A stretch of 64,000 nucleotides of DNA from Streptosporangium sp. NBC_01755 (GTDB lineage Bacteria > Actinomycetota > Actinomycetes > Streptosporangiales > Streptosporangiaceae): the NCBI RefSeq assembly GCF_035917995.1, contig NZ_CP109131.1, positions 4,960,001-5,024,000 on the forward strand, given 5' to 3'. A program made the translations under genes and the position numbers. This document shows positions 7,996 through 16,607 of this stretch, one piece after another (position 1 is the first letter of the stretch; every line of letters starts with the position of its first letter). The notes beneath the pieces are model-generated. The model made no database searches and had not been told where the DNA came from. It saw only the letters and a list, made by a program, of their open reading frames with translations.

Positions 7996-8742
7996 CTACT
8001 TCCCGATCTCGGGCTTTCGGTCGCTATTCAGACTCTCCCTGATGGCCTCCAGGCGGGCCGCGCCCTCGACGTCGATGGCGGCGCGCTCGACCTCGATCAT
8101 GCGGGCCTCGACGGAGCCGGAGGTCAGCTCGGCCTCGCCGAGTGCGCGGGCGTAACGCTTCTCGATCTTGTCGCGGACCTGGTCCAGGGTGGGCGTCTCA
8201 CCGGCGGGGGTGAGCCCGGACAGATCGCCCATGGCCTTGTTGAGCTCCTCCTGGACCTTGGCCTGGTCAAGCTGGGAGAGCAGCCGCATCCGCTCGGCGA
8301 TCTTCTTCTGCAGGGCCATCGCGTTGTTCTCGACCGAGGCGCGCGCCTGGGCGGAGAACTGCTTGGCCCGCTCGTAGGTCAGCTGCGACTCCTGCTGCGC
8401 GGCCTCGGCCGCCACCAGGCGGGAGGCGAAGGCACGGGCCGAGTCCTCGTACGACAGGGCCTTGCGCTCGTCGCCCGCGGACCGCGCCTGTTCGGCCAGC
8501 AGGAGGGCCTGGCGGGCGTTGGCCTGCAGCTTCCCGGTCTCCTCCGTCGAGCGGGCGAGCTTCATCTCCATCTCGCGCTCGTTGCCGATGACCGCGGCGG
8601 CCTGCTGGCTCAGCCGCTGATGCTGCTCCTTGGCCTCCGCGATGGCCTGCTCGATCTGCACGCGGGGGTCGGCCAGCTCGTCCAGCCGTCCGGAGAGGGC
8701 GAAGACCAGGTAACGCCAGGCCCGACGGATGACCTTGAACAT
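7996..8742 (-). CDS. pspA: PspA/IM30-family membrane-stress protein
   Basis: A 248-aa protein starting at ATG 8742 behind AAGGAG. It has an amphipathic N-terminus (MFKVIRRAWRYLV) that can lie on the membrane, followed by a long alpha-helical coiled coil of about 200 residues (for example QAIAEAKEQHQRLSQQAAAV) typical of PspA/Vipp1 ESCRT-III-like proteins. Such proteins coat damaged cytoplasmic membrane and preserve the proton motive force. It is the last gene of a four-gene operon that starts with two secreted substrate-binding/VWA proteins, with only 10 bp to the previous gene, so it probably serves envelope maintenance with them. Confidence 0.88.
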   Translation of the reverse strand: MFKVIRRAWRYLVFALSGRLDELADPRVQIEQAIAEAKEQHQRLSQQAAAVIGNEREMEMKLARSTEETGKLQANARQALLLAEQARSAGDERKALSYEDSARAFASRLVAAEAAQQESQLTYERAKQFSAQARASVENNAMALQKKIAERMRLLSQLDQAKVQEELNKAMGDLSGLTPAGETPTLDQVRDKIEKRYARALGEAELTSGSVEARMIEVERAAIDVEGAARLEAIRESLNSDRKPEIGK

Positions 8743-8752
8743 GGGGGGCTCC

Positions 8753-9484
8753 TTATCGATCCAGCGCGTCGCGCGTGATCTGCTCGGTTTCGTGGAGGCC
8801 CTGGCGGACTCCTTCGAGGGCGTCGGCGAGCTCGTCCAGCACCCGGGTCGGCTCCAACCGGCCGTTCGCCGACACCGCCGACAGCTCCACCACACGGGCG
8901 AGGAGCTCCTCGATGCTGATGGCGCTCGACTCCATCCGGGCGAGCACCTGCTCCCTGGCCGATGAGAGCCGGTCGACCACGGCCCGCTGGGAGGCCAGCG
9001 AGGCGAGGGCACGATCGAGGTCCGCGACCAGGTCCTGCCTGGCCTCCGCGCGGGCCCGCGTCAACCGGGCCTGCTCGTGCCCGAGCCTGTCGAGGTCGAA
9101 CCTGGCCAGCGCGGTGCCGGTGAGCGAGGCCTGCTCGGCCAGCCGCTCCAGGGTGGCCGTCGAGTCGTCCACCTGGGGGCGCATCAGCGCGATCCGCTCG
9201 GCCAGCGGGCCCTGCCCCATCGAGGCGCTCAGCTCGGCGAAGCCGTAGGCGGCGGATCCCGCCCGTCTCAGCCAGTACTCCTCCTGGCTGCCGGGGGTGA
9301 CGGCGGGCCGGTCGCGGCTCCCGCGCTCCGGTAACGCCGAGATCCCGGCCTTGGCCAGCCAGACGACGACGCCGACGAACCCGGCGGCGACCGGGTGCAC
9401 GCTGACGGCCCACGCGGCGCCGCCGGCGGTCGCGGCCAGCAGCAGGCCCCAGGGGTCCTTGAGTTCGTCGACGAAGCGTGCCAT
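8753..9484 (-). CDS. Membrane-anchored coiled-coil protein of unknown function
   Basis: 243 aa starting at ATG 9484, directly adjoining the upstream VWA gene. Residues 12-45 contain two hydrophobic segments (LLLAATAGGAAWAVSVHPV and FVGVVVWLAKAGI), and the remainder from about 90 is helical and charged (ERLAEQASLTGTALARFD, then VADLDRALASLASQRA), suggesting a cytoplasmic coiled coil. I do not recognise a named family. Its position between a secreted VWA protein and PspA, with tight spacing to both, suggests it links an outside signal or substrate to PspA at the membrane. In other actinomycetes a similar protein accompanies substrate-binding/VWA genes, but I could not check this. Confidence 0.8.
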   Translation of the reverse strand: MARFVDELKDPWGLLLAATAGGAAWAVSVHPVAAGFVGVVVWLAKAGISALPERGSRDRPAVTPGSQEEYWLRRAGSAAYGFAELSASMGQGPLAERIALMRPQVDDSTATLERLAEQASLTGTALARFDLDRLGHEQARLTRARAEARQDLVADLDRALASLASQRAVVDRLSSAREQVLARMESSAISIEELLARVVELSAVSANGRLEPTRVLDELADALEGVRQGLHETEQITRDALDR

Positions 9485-11310
9485 CAGAAGTTGGATACCA
9501 CTGCGGTGAACACCTGGTCGATACTTCCAGGTTTGCGAGAGTCATACGCGGCGGCGTCGGTCGCCTCGGAGATCTTGCGCAGCACGTCGAGGTCGGAGTC
9601 CTGGCCGTAGGCGATGGTGAACATCCGCACCGTCTCCTGACCGGGTTCGGTGCGCAGGTCGGGCAGCAGGTTCTCCAGGGAGAGGCTGTCGGGGTCCTCG
9701 TTCTTGCCGTCGGTCAGGAAGACCACCGCGTTGATCGCGTCACCGCTCCGCAGCTTCCGCACCTGCTCGTGGGCGGCGAGGGCGGTGTCGTAGAGACCGG
9801 TGCCGCCGTCGGGGGTCAGGCCCTCAAGCCTGGCGCGCAGCTTCTTGCGCTGGGCGTTGTCGACGGCGGAGAGCGAGGCCAGCTCCAGATGGTCCCGCTC
9901 TCCGTCACGCTTGGTGGAGAACATCCACAGCCCGACCTTGTCGTGCGAGGCGAATTGGGGAAGCGCGTTGATCGCGGCCTGCTTGGCCAGGTCGAGCTTG
10001 CTCTTGCCGGTGCCGGACACGGTGGCGCCCATCGAACCGGAGACGTCGATGACCATGAGGACGTTCGCGGGCTTGCGCAGGTCGGCCCAGCTGGCGAGCA
10101 CCTTGTCCAGCACGTTCGGCGCGGGCGGGCTGAGGGTCGCCTTCGGCTCGGCGGGCAGCAGCCCGTTCGCCTGGGTGATCAGCTTGCCCGCCTTGCCGTC
10201 GTAGGAGCGGAAGGCGAACTCGGCGAACCGCGCCTGCTGCTCGGGAGCCCGCAGGTGCGCCAGGAAGTCGGCCGCCACCGCACGCTTGGTGTCGTCGACC
10301 CACGGGGCGGTCAGCACCGCGTACGGGTTGTCGGAGTAGAGCGTGCCCTCCTTGGGATAGATCGCCACCAGCGGCACCTTGGGTTTGGCGTGCTTGCCCA
10401 GCGTCGCGGGGGCGCCGGTCGGGTTGCCCTGGTTGTAGTCCCAGACCGACTTCTCCTCCACCGCCACCGCGGAGATGTAGCTCAGGCCCGCGCCCGCGTC
10501 GTCGGCCCGCTGGAGGTTGGACAGGAACGTCAGCGTCGTGTCGCCGTAGTGCACGATCGAACGCTCCACGTCCCGTACGAAGTCCCTGGTCTTGGCGTCG
10601 GCCACGTTCTTCTCCGACAGGTCGCCGGACAGGCCGGTCGCCGCGAAGTAGGCGCCGATGGTGGCGTTCAGGCCGCTGGTGGAGAAGTTGGGGTTGGTCT
10701 TGCCCAGCTTGAACCGACCCCACTCGGGGTGGCCGTACTTCGCCCACGACCCGGCCGACACGGCGAGCAGGTCCGACCAGCCGAGCTTCTTGTCCGGCCA
10801 GCCGAGCGCCTGGGCCATCGGCATGGGCATCGCCACGACCAGGGGTGTCTTGGCGATCGACGGGTTCTCGGCGGCGACCAGGGAGCCGGAGTCCTTTTCC
10901 GAGACGCGTTGCTGGAGCAGGCTGACCCAGCCGCTGCCGGCGGGCGACCACACGTCGGGGCGGGGGCCGTCCTGCCGCTCGTCCCAGCCCCTGGCCAGGG
11001 CCTGCAGTGCGCCGCCGCTCGCCTTGGTCTCGATGACGACATCGGCGCAGCGCCCTTCCACGGTCTTGCCGCTGTAGCCGGAGGCGATCTCCCTGAGCAA
11101 CTCGGCCTTCTCCGACGAGGCGGCGACGGTCAGGGTGACGCCGTCGTCACACGCCTTGGACTGCTCGCCGGCCTCGCGCGACGCGCCCGAGCCTCCGGGC
11201 CCGTTCGCGCCGACAAAGATCCGCAGGGCGACGATCAGAGCTCCGGCGAGAATGATCGCGACGATGAACGGGGCGAAGTTCCTACGCCGCTTCTGCGGTT
11301 GCTGGTACAA
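9484..11310 (-). CDS. Substrate-binding protein fused to a von Willebrand factor A domain (copy 1)
   Basis: 608 aa from TTG 11310 (GGGAGG five bases upstream). Order: short basic N-terminus, one membrane anchor (about residues 12-32, FIVAIILAGALIVALRI), an extracytoplasmic type-2 periplasmic-binding-like domain (about 55-400), and a C-terminal VWA domain (about 415-608). The VWA MIDAS motif is intact: VIDVSGSMG, then the later GGTGLYDTALA and FLTDGKNE. The protein ends with VVSNF, shared with its paralogue. It would bind a small ligand outside the membrane and use the metal-dependent VWA face to hold a partner protein. It shares a run of about 105 near-identical bases with copy 2. Confidence 0.85.
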   Translation of the reverse strand: MYQQPQKRRRNFAPFIVAIILAGALIVALRIFVGANGPGGSGASREAGEQSKACDDGVTLTVAASSEKAELLREIASGYSGKTVEGRCADVVIETKASGGALQALARGWDERQDGPRPDVWSPAGSGWVSLLQQRVSEKDSGSLVAAENPSIAKTPLVVAMPMPMAQALGWPDKKLGWSDLLAVSAGSWAKYGHPEWGRFKLGKTNPNFSTSGLNATIGAYFAATGLSGDLSEKNVADAKTRDFVRDVERSIVHYGDTTLTFLSNLQRADDAGAGLSYISAVAVEEKSVWDYNQGNPTGAPATLGKHAKPKVPLVAIYPKEGTLYSDNPYAVLTAPWVDDTKRAVAADFLAHLRAPEQQARFAEFAFRSYDGKAGKLITQANGLLPAEPKATLSPPAPNVLDKVLASWADLRKPANVLMVIDVSGSMGATVSGTGKSKLDLAKQAAINALPQFASHDKVGLWMFSTKRDGERDHLELASLSAVDNAQRKKLRARLEGLTPDGGTGLYDTALAAHEQVRKLRSGDAINAVVFLTDGKNEDPDSLSLENLLPDLRTEPGQETVRMFTIAYGQDSDLDVLRKISEATDAAAYDSRKPGSIDQVFTAVVSNF

Positions 11311-11390
11311 CCCTGCCTCCCGGGGGATGTCTGTACTTATCCGACGAATGAACCGCCTTCGGAGTTCTCCCCGGTCAAAAGTCCTCGCGA

Positions 11391-13184
11391 TCAGAAGTTG
11401 GAGATCACGCTGGTGAAGACCTGGTCGATGGTGTCGGCCCGCGACGAGTCGTAGGCGGCACCGTCGGTGGCCTCGGCGATCTGCTTGAGCACCCCCTGGT
11501 CCGCGCCCTCGCCGTACCCGATGGTGAACAGCCGCACGTCCGGGGTGAGCCTGCCGAGCAGGTTGTCCAGATCGCTGCCGCCGTTCTTCTCGTTCTTGCC
11601 GTCGGTGAGGAAGACCACCGCGTTGATGGCCCCCTCGTCCTTGGCCCCGCGCATCCGCTCGACGGCCGCCAGCGTGGTGTCGTACAGCCCGGTTCCGCCC
11701 CCGGCGGCCAGCCCGTTCAACTGGTCGCGGAGAGAGTCACCGATCTTCGACACCCGGTCGATCGGGACCAGCTCCAGATAGTCCTTCTCGCCGTCCTGCG
11801 CGGTGGAGAAGGCCCAGAGACCGACCTTGTCGTCCCCCCGGAACTGGGGCAGCGCGTTGATCGCCGCCTTCTTGGCCAGTTCCAGGCGGGTCTCGCCGGT
11901 GCCCGCCGCCTCCTCCTCCATCGAGCCCGACTTGTCCACCACGATCAGTACGTTGGCCCGCTTGCGCAGCTCAGACCAGCTCCGCAGGACCCTGTCCAGG
12001 ACGGCGGGGGTGGGCGGGCTCAGCGTAGTGATCTTGGCGTCGGGGATGACGCCGTTCTGCTCCGTGGCCTGCGGGCCCGGCTTTCCCTCGAAGGAGCGGT
12101 AGCCGTACGACTGGAACCTCGCCTGAGCCTCGGGGCTGTGCAGGTAGGTCAGAAAGTCGTCGGCGACCGCTTTCTTGGCCGCGTCCATCCAGGTCAGCGG
12201 CACGTAGGGGTGGTCGGAGTAGAGCGTGCCCTCCTTGGGGTTGACCGCTACCAGCGGGGTGCGCGGCGGGGCGTGCCGTCCCAGGGTCGCCGGGTTGCCC
12301 GAGGGGTTGCCCCGGTTGTAGTCGGTGACCGAGTTCTCCTCGACGGTGATCGCGGAGATGTAGGCCATCGACTCGCCTCGGTCGTCCGCGCGCAGCAGGT
12401 TCCCCAGGAACGTCATGGAGATGTCGCCGTAGTGCACGATCGACTGCTCCACGCCCTGGACGAAGTTCCTGGTCTTGGCGTCGGCCACGTCACGGGCCGT
12501 CAGGTCCGAGGTGGTGCCGGTGGCGGCGAAGTAGGCGCCGATGGTGGCGTTCAGGCCGCTGGTGGAGAAGTTGGGGTTGGTCTTGCCCAGCTTGAACCGG
12601 CCCCACTCGGGGTGGCCGTACTTCGCCCACCCTCGCGGGTCGGCCGCCAGCCCGGCCAGCTCCGACCAGCCGATCGCCTTGCCGGGCCAGCCCAGTGCCT
12701 GGGCCATCGGCTTGGGCATCGCGAAGACCAGGGGCGCGGTGACGATCGGGCTCGGTTTGCCGTCGGCGACCGGTACGGTGCCGTCGGTGCTGGAGGCCTG
12801 CTGGCGCAGCAGCGTCACCCACGCCGACGCGGCGGGGGACCAGACGTCCGGCCGCCTGCCGTCGGTCTTCTCGTCCCACCCCTTGGCCAGCGCCCGCATC
12901 GCGGTGCCGGAGTTGGCCTCGTCGATGACCACGTCGGCGCAGCGCCCGGCCACGGTACGGCCGCTGTACTCCTTCGCGACCTCGCGCAGGATCCAGATCT
13001 TGTCCTGCGAGGACGCCACCCTGATCTGCGTCGACTCGCCGGAACAGGCGCCGGGCTCGTTCGGCTCGTCCCCCGGGCCGCCGCTGAAGTACCAGCGCAG
13101 TCCGGCGATCAGGGCGATGGCGAGTACCACGGCGAGCAGATACGGCAGGACACGCCGGCGGGGTCTTGCGGGGGGATAGACCAC
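11391..13184 (-). CDS. Substrate-binding protein fused to a von Willebrand factor A domain (copy 2)
   Basis: 597 aa from GTG 13184. Same architecture as the gene downstream: N-terminal membrane anchor (LPYLLAVVLAIALIAGLRW), Cys-containing solute-binding domain, and VWA domain with VVDKSGSM MIDAS and FLTDGKNE. Both copies contain FKLGKTNPNFSTSGLNATIG in the ligand-binding half, encoded by almost identical DNA. It is the first gene of the operon running to pspA; the 80-bp gap to copy 1 shows no terminator. The upstream leader contains the four 47-bp hairpin repeats. Related proteins are annotated simply as substrate-binding and VWA domain protein; the ligand is unknown. Confidence 0.85.
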   Translation of the reverse strand: MVYPPARPRRRVLPYLLAVVLAIALIAGLRWYFSGGPGDEPNEPGACSGESTQIRVASSQDKIWILREVAKEYSGRTVAGRCADVVIDEANSGTAMRALAKGWDEKTDGRRPDVWSPAASAWVTLLRQQASSTDGTVPVADGKPSPIVTAPLVFAMPKPMAQALGWPGKAIGWSELAGLAADPRGWAKYGHPEWGRFKLGKTNPNFSTSGLNATIGAYFAATGTTSDLTARDVADAKTRNFVQGVEQSIVHYGDISMTFLGNLLRADDRGESMAYISAITVEENSVTDYNRGNPSGNPATLGRHAPPRTPLVAVNPKEGTLYSDHPYVPLTWMDAAKKAVADDFLTYLHSPEAQARFQSYGYRSFEGKPGPQATEQNGVIPDAKITTLSPPTPAVLDRVLRSWSELRKRANVLIVVDKSGSMEEEAAGTGETRLELAKKAAINALPQFRGDDKVGLWAFSTAQDGEKDYLELVPIDRVSKIGDSLRDQLNGLAAGGGTGLYDTTLAAVERMRGAKDEGAINAVVFLTDGKNEKNGGSDLDNLLGRLTPDVRLFTIGYGEGADQGVLKQIAEATDGAAYDSSRADTIDQVFTSVISNF

Positions 13185-13209
13185 TGGATGATCGTACGAC
13201 CTTCAGCAC

Positions 13210-13397
13210 TTTTTCGCCGGGCCGTGGAACTTCGGGAAAGCCCGAAAAGACGGGACTTTTTCGCCGGGCCGTGGAACTTCGGGAAAGCCCGAAAAGACGG
13301 GACTTTTTCGCCGGGCCGTGGAACTTCGGGAAAGCCCGAAAAGACGGGACTTTTTCGCCGGGCCGTGGAACTTCGGGAAAGCCCGAAAAGACGGGAC
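13210..13397. repeat. Four tandem 47-bp repeats, each with a perfect hairpin
   Basis: The T5 blocks that open each unit are at 13210, 13257, 13304 and 13351, an exact 47-bp period, and the units are essentially identical. Each unit holds the perfect inverted repeat TTCGGGAAAGCCCGAA (6-bp stem, 4-base loop). There are no unique spacers, so this is not CRISPR. 47 is not a multiple of three, so it is not a coding repeat. The array sits between the stop of the dipeptidase gene and the start of the VWA operon, both on the minus strand, so it would be transcribed as leader or as serial attenuator-like hairpins. Confidence 0.95.
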
Positions 13398-13499
13398 TCA
13401 GCCGGACAGCCGGCCGTGCCGTACGCCTCCCGTGTCGTATCGGTCCTGTATCGCATCCGGCACGACACGCCTGGCGCGTCGTGCCGGATACCCGGGCGA

Positions 13500-14846
13500 T
13501 CAGGCCGTCGCGGAGCCGTACTCCTGGAGGAAGAGCGCCTCGGCGGTGGCGGTGCGACGGAGTTCCTCGATGTTCACCCGCTCGTTGGGGGCGTGGATCG
13601 CCGCGTCGTCGTCCTCGGCGCCGAAGAGCAGGATCGCGGCGGCGGGGAACTGCCTGGCGAAGGTGGAGACGAGCGGGATCGAGCCGCCGGCGCCGACGTC
13701 GCGCGGCGGGCGGCCGAAGGCGCGTTCCATGGCCCGGTTCAGCGCGGAGCGGGCCGCGCCGCCGGTGTCGGCGAGGTAGCCGGAGCCCATGGTGTAGTCG
13801 CCGACGTCCACCTGGACGCCCCAGGGTGCGACCTGCCGCAGGAAGTCGACGACCGCCTCGACCGTCGTCTTCGGGTCGCCGGCCGGGGGAACCCGCACGG
13901 TCACCCGGGCCCTGGCGACAGCCTGGACCGCGTTGACGGCGCCGGAGAGCGGCGGCACGTCCAGGCCGGTGACCGTGATCGCGTACGAGGCCCACAGGCG
14001 GTCCGCCAGCGAGCCCGAGCCGATGGTGGAGACGCCGTCGAGCACACCCGCGGTGGACCGGAAGTCCTCCTCCGACGGGCCGGAGCCGAGGAATCTGCCG
14101 CGCGGCAGGCCGGGAACGCGGATGTCGCCGTGGTCGTCGTGCAGGGCGGCGAGCATCCGGATCAGCGCCGCTAGGGCATCCGGGGCGGCGCCGCCGAACG
14201 AGCCGCTGTGCAGCGACTCCTTGAGGGTGCGCACCTCGACGGTGAAGGCGCCCATGCCGCGCAGCGAGGTCGTCACCGACGGGTCGCCCACCCGGGGGTT
14301 ACCGGTGTCGGCGACCACGATCGCGTCGGCGCGGAACAGTTCGGGGTTGTGCTCGACGAAGGACTCCAGGCGCTCGCCGGCGTACTCCTCCTGGCCCTCG
14401 ATGATGACCTTGACGCCGACCGGGAAGCGGCCCTGGAAGGCGCGGAGCGCCGCGACGTGAGAGATGACGCCCGACTTGTCATCGGCCGCGCCGCGGCCGT
14501 GGATCGCGCCGTTGATCTCCGTCGGCTCGAAGGGCGGGGTGCGCCAGAGTGCGAGGTCACCCGTGGGCTGCACGTCGTAGTGGGCGTACAGGAGAACGGT
14601 CGGCGCGCCCGGCGGGGCAGGGGCCTCGGCGTAGACGGCGGGGAAGCTCCCCGCGACGGGGATCTGCTGAACGCGGGGCAGGCCGGTGCTCCGCAGCAGC
14701 TCCTCGGTCACCGCGGCGGCCGCGTGCACGGGCTCCTCCGGGTGGCCGGGGAAGGCCACGGAGGGGATGGCGACGAGCCTCTTGAGGTCCGCGATCGCCT
14801 GGGGCAGACCGGCGGTGACGGCGTTCTCGATCTCGTCAGGAGTCAC
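13500..14846 (-). CDS. M20-family dipeptidase / metallopeptidase
   Basis: 448 aa. GTG 14846 is preferred as start, since it follows GAGGGAAA at proper spacing, over ATG 14861, which has no ribosome site. Zinc ligands are visible in order: YAHYDVQP (His, with catalytic Asp two residues on), GRGAADDKSG (bridging Asp), EGQEEYAG (catalytic Glu and ligand Glu), ADTGNPRVG (Asp) and, near the C-terminus, the ligand His of AIHAPNERV. The lid domain is in the middle. Family members are cytosolic dinuclear zinc dipeptidases. It diverges from the transaminase gene at 15140; the 293-bp gap is AT-richer than the surroundings and probably contains both promoters. Confidence 0.92.
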   Translation of the reverse strand: MTPDEIENAVTAGLPQAIADLKRLVAIPSVAFPGHPEEPVHAAAAVTEELLRSTGLPRVQQIPVAGSFPAVYAEAPAPPGAPTVLLYAHYDVQPTGDLALWRTPPFEPTEINGAIHGRGAADDKSGVISHVAALRAFQGRFPVGVKVIIEGQEEYAGERLESFVEHNPELFRADAIVVADTGNPRVGDPSVTTSLRGMGAFTVEVRTLKESLHSGSFGGAAPDALAALIRMLAALHDDHGDIRVPGLPRGRFLGSGPSEEDFRSTAGVLDGVSTIGSGSLADRLWASYAITVTGLDVPPLSGAVNAVQAVARARVTVRVPPAGDPKTTVEAVVDFLRQVAPWGVQVDVGDYTMGSGYLADTGGAARSALNRAMERAFGRPPRDVGAGGSIPLVSTFARQFPAAAILLFGAEDDDAAIHAPNERVNIEELRRTATAEALFLQEYGSATA

Positions 14847-15139
14847 GACTTTCCCTCGCATCTGAATATCTGGTCCGTCCTATTGGATCACAGCCGCCGG
14901 TGCGGAGGCGCTCGCACGTGGCGTCGGCATACCAGGGTTCCGCCAAGTGGAACAGGGGGTTGGGTAAGATTCCGGGCGCCACTGTCGGGCGCCGTCACCC
15001 TATGACGGATTTCGTCGTTGTTGCATGCATGTTTTGCGGATTTCGGCGAACTAAACACTTCAATGCCATGTTTTCGCTTGGCAAGAGAGGTTCTGGCAGG
15101 CAGACTGGTGGGAGCTCAGCTAAACGAGGGAAGATCGTG

Positions 15140-16534
15140 ATGAAGCACCCTGAAAACACCGACGTGACCTCGCTCATGAAGGCCGCGCAGGACAACCTGT
15201 GGATGCACTTCACCCGGCACAGCTCGTACGAGGGCGCCGAGGTTCCGATGATCGTGAGGGGCGAGGGCTCCCACATCTACGACGTGCACGGCAAGCGCTA
15301 CCTCGACGGCCTCGCCGGGCTCTTCGTGGTCCAGGCGGGACACGGCCGCAGCGAGCTGGCCGAGGCCGCCGCCAAGCAGGCCCAGGAGCTGGCGTTCTTC
15401 CCGCTCTGGTCGTACGCGCACCCCAAGGCGGTCGAGCTGGCCCAGCGTCTCGCCGCCGAGACCCCCGGCGATCTCAACCGGGTCTTCTTCACCACCGGCG
15501 GCGGCGAGGCCGTCGAGAGCGCGTGGAAGCTCGCCAAGCAGTATTTCAAGCTGACCGGCAAGCCGCTCAAGCACAAGGTCATCAGCCGCCAGATCGCCTA
15601 CCACGGCACCCCGCAGGGCGCCCTGTCGATCACCGGCATCCCCGCCTTCAAGCAGATGTTCGAGCCGCTGGTCCCGGGCTCGGTCCGAGTGCCCAACACC
15701 AACCACTACCGTGCCGACGAGATCACCGGCGTGCCCGGCATGACACCGGAGCAGTACGGCTACTGGGCCGCCGAGCGCGTCGCCCGCGCCATCGAGATGG
15801 AGGGCCCCGACACGGTGGCCGCCGTCTTCGTCGAGCCGGTGCAGAACGCCGGAGGCTGCTTCCCGCCGCCGCCCGGATACTTCCAGCGCCTCCGTGAGAT
15901 CTGCGACGAGTACGATGTCCTGCTCGTCTCGGACGAGGTCATCTGCGCCTTCGGCCGCCTCGGTACCATGTTCGGCGGGCAGAAGTTCGACTACGTCCCC
16001 GACATCATCACCTGCGCCAAGGGCATGACCAGCGGCTACTCGCCGATCGGCGCCATGATCGCCTCCGATCGCCTCTTCGAGCCGTTCAAGAACGGCACCG
16101 AGATGTTCGCCCACGGCTACACCTTCGGCGGTCACCCGGTCTCCTCGGCCGTCGCGCTGGCCAACCTCGACCTGTTCGAGCGGGAGGACCTGCTCGGCCA
16201 CGTCACCCGCAACGAGCCGGTCTTCCGCTCCACCCTGGAGAGCCTCCTCGACCTGCCGATCGTCGGCGACGTGCGCGGCTCCGGTTACTTCTGGGGCGTC
16301 GAGCTCGTCAAGGACAAGGCCACCAAGGAGACCTTCAACGCCGACGAGTCGGAACGTCTCATCAGGGGCTTCCTCTCCGGAGCCCTGTACGAGGCGGGCC
16401 TGTACTGCCGCGCCGACGACCGCGGCGACCCGGTCATCCAGCTCGCCCCGCCGCTCATCTGCGGCCCCAAGGAGTTCGACGAGATCGGGTCCATCCTCCG
16501 TTCGGTGCTGAAGGAGGCGTGGAGCCGGCTCTGA
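15140..16534 (+). CDS. Class III (omega) aminotransferase
   Basis: 464 aa from ATG 15140 with GAGGGAAG upstream; an open frame extends further but is not homologous. It has the class III PLP features: TTGGGEAVESAWKLAKQYF (phosphate-binding), VSDEVICAFGR (Asp to pyridine N), ITCAKGMTSGYSPIGA (PLP lysine in AKGM) and HGYTFGGHPVSS. Likely donors are beta-alanine, polyamines or other omega-amines with pyruvate as acceptor, producing alanine. The next gene, alanine dehydrogenase, would recycle that alanine to pyruvate plus ammonia, which supports a pyruvate-dependent transaminase. Substrate remains inferred. Confidence 0.92.
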   Translation: MKHPENTDVTSLMKAAQDNLWMHFTRHSSYEGAEVPMIVRGEGSHIYDVHGKRYLDGLAGLFVVQAGHGRSELAEAAAKQAQELAFFPLWSYAHPKAVELAQRLAAETPGDLNRVFFTTGGGEAVESAWKLAKQYFKLTGKPLKHKVISRQIAYHGTPQGALSITGIPAFKQMFEPLVPGSVRVPNTNHYRADEITGVPGMTPEQYGYWAAERVARAIEMEGPDTVAAVFVEPVQNAGGCFPPPPGYFQRLREICDEYDVLLVSDEVICAFGRLGTMFGGQKFDYVPDIITCAKGMTSGYSPIGAMIASDRLFEPFKNGTEMFAHGYTFGGHPVSSAVALANLDLFEREDLLGHVTRNEPVFRSTLESLLDLPIVGDVRGSGYFWGVELVKDKATKETFNADESERLIRGFLSGALYEAGLYCRADDRGDPVIQLAPPLICGPKEFDEIGSILRSVLKEAWSRL

Positions 16535-16607
16535 GCATGAGCGGCCGCGCACGGCTCGCCGGAGGCCCGCCGTGACATCCCCCATCGAGAAGTCGAAAGG
16601 AACCTCC

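Noticed and set aside
13210-13397. CRISPR array
   Set aside because: Units are identical and adjacent with no unique spacers, and no cas gene is present.
9478-14174. Very long plus-strand open frames (658 aa at 9478 and 678 aa at 12138)
   Set aside because: They run opposite the VWA and dipeptidase genes and arise from GC-rich codon bias; compositions are Gly/Arg/Val-rich with no domain.
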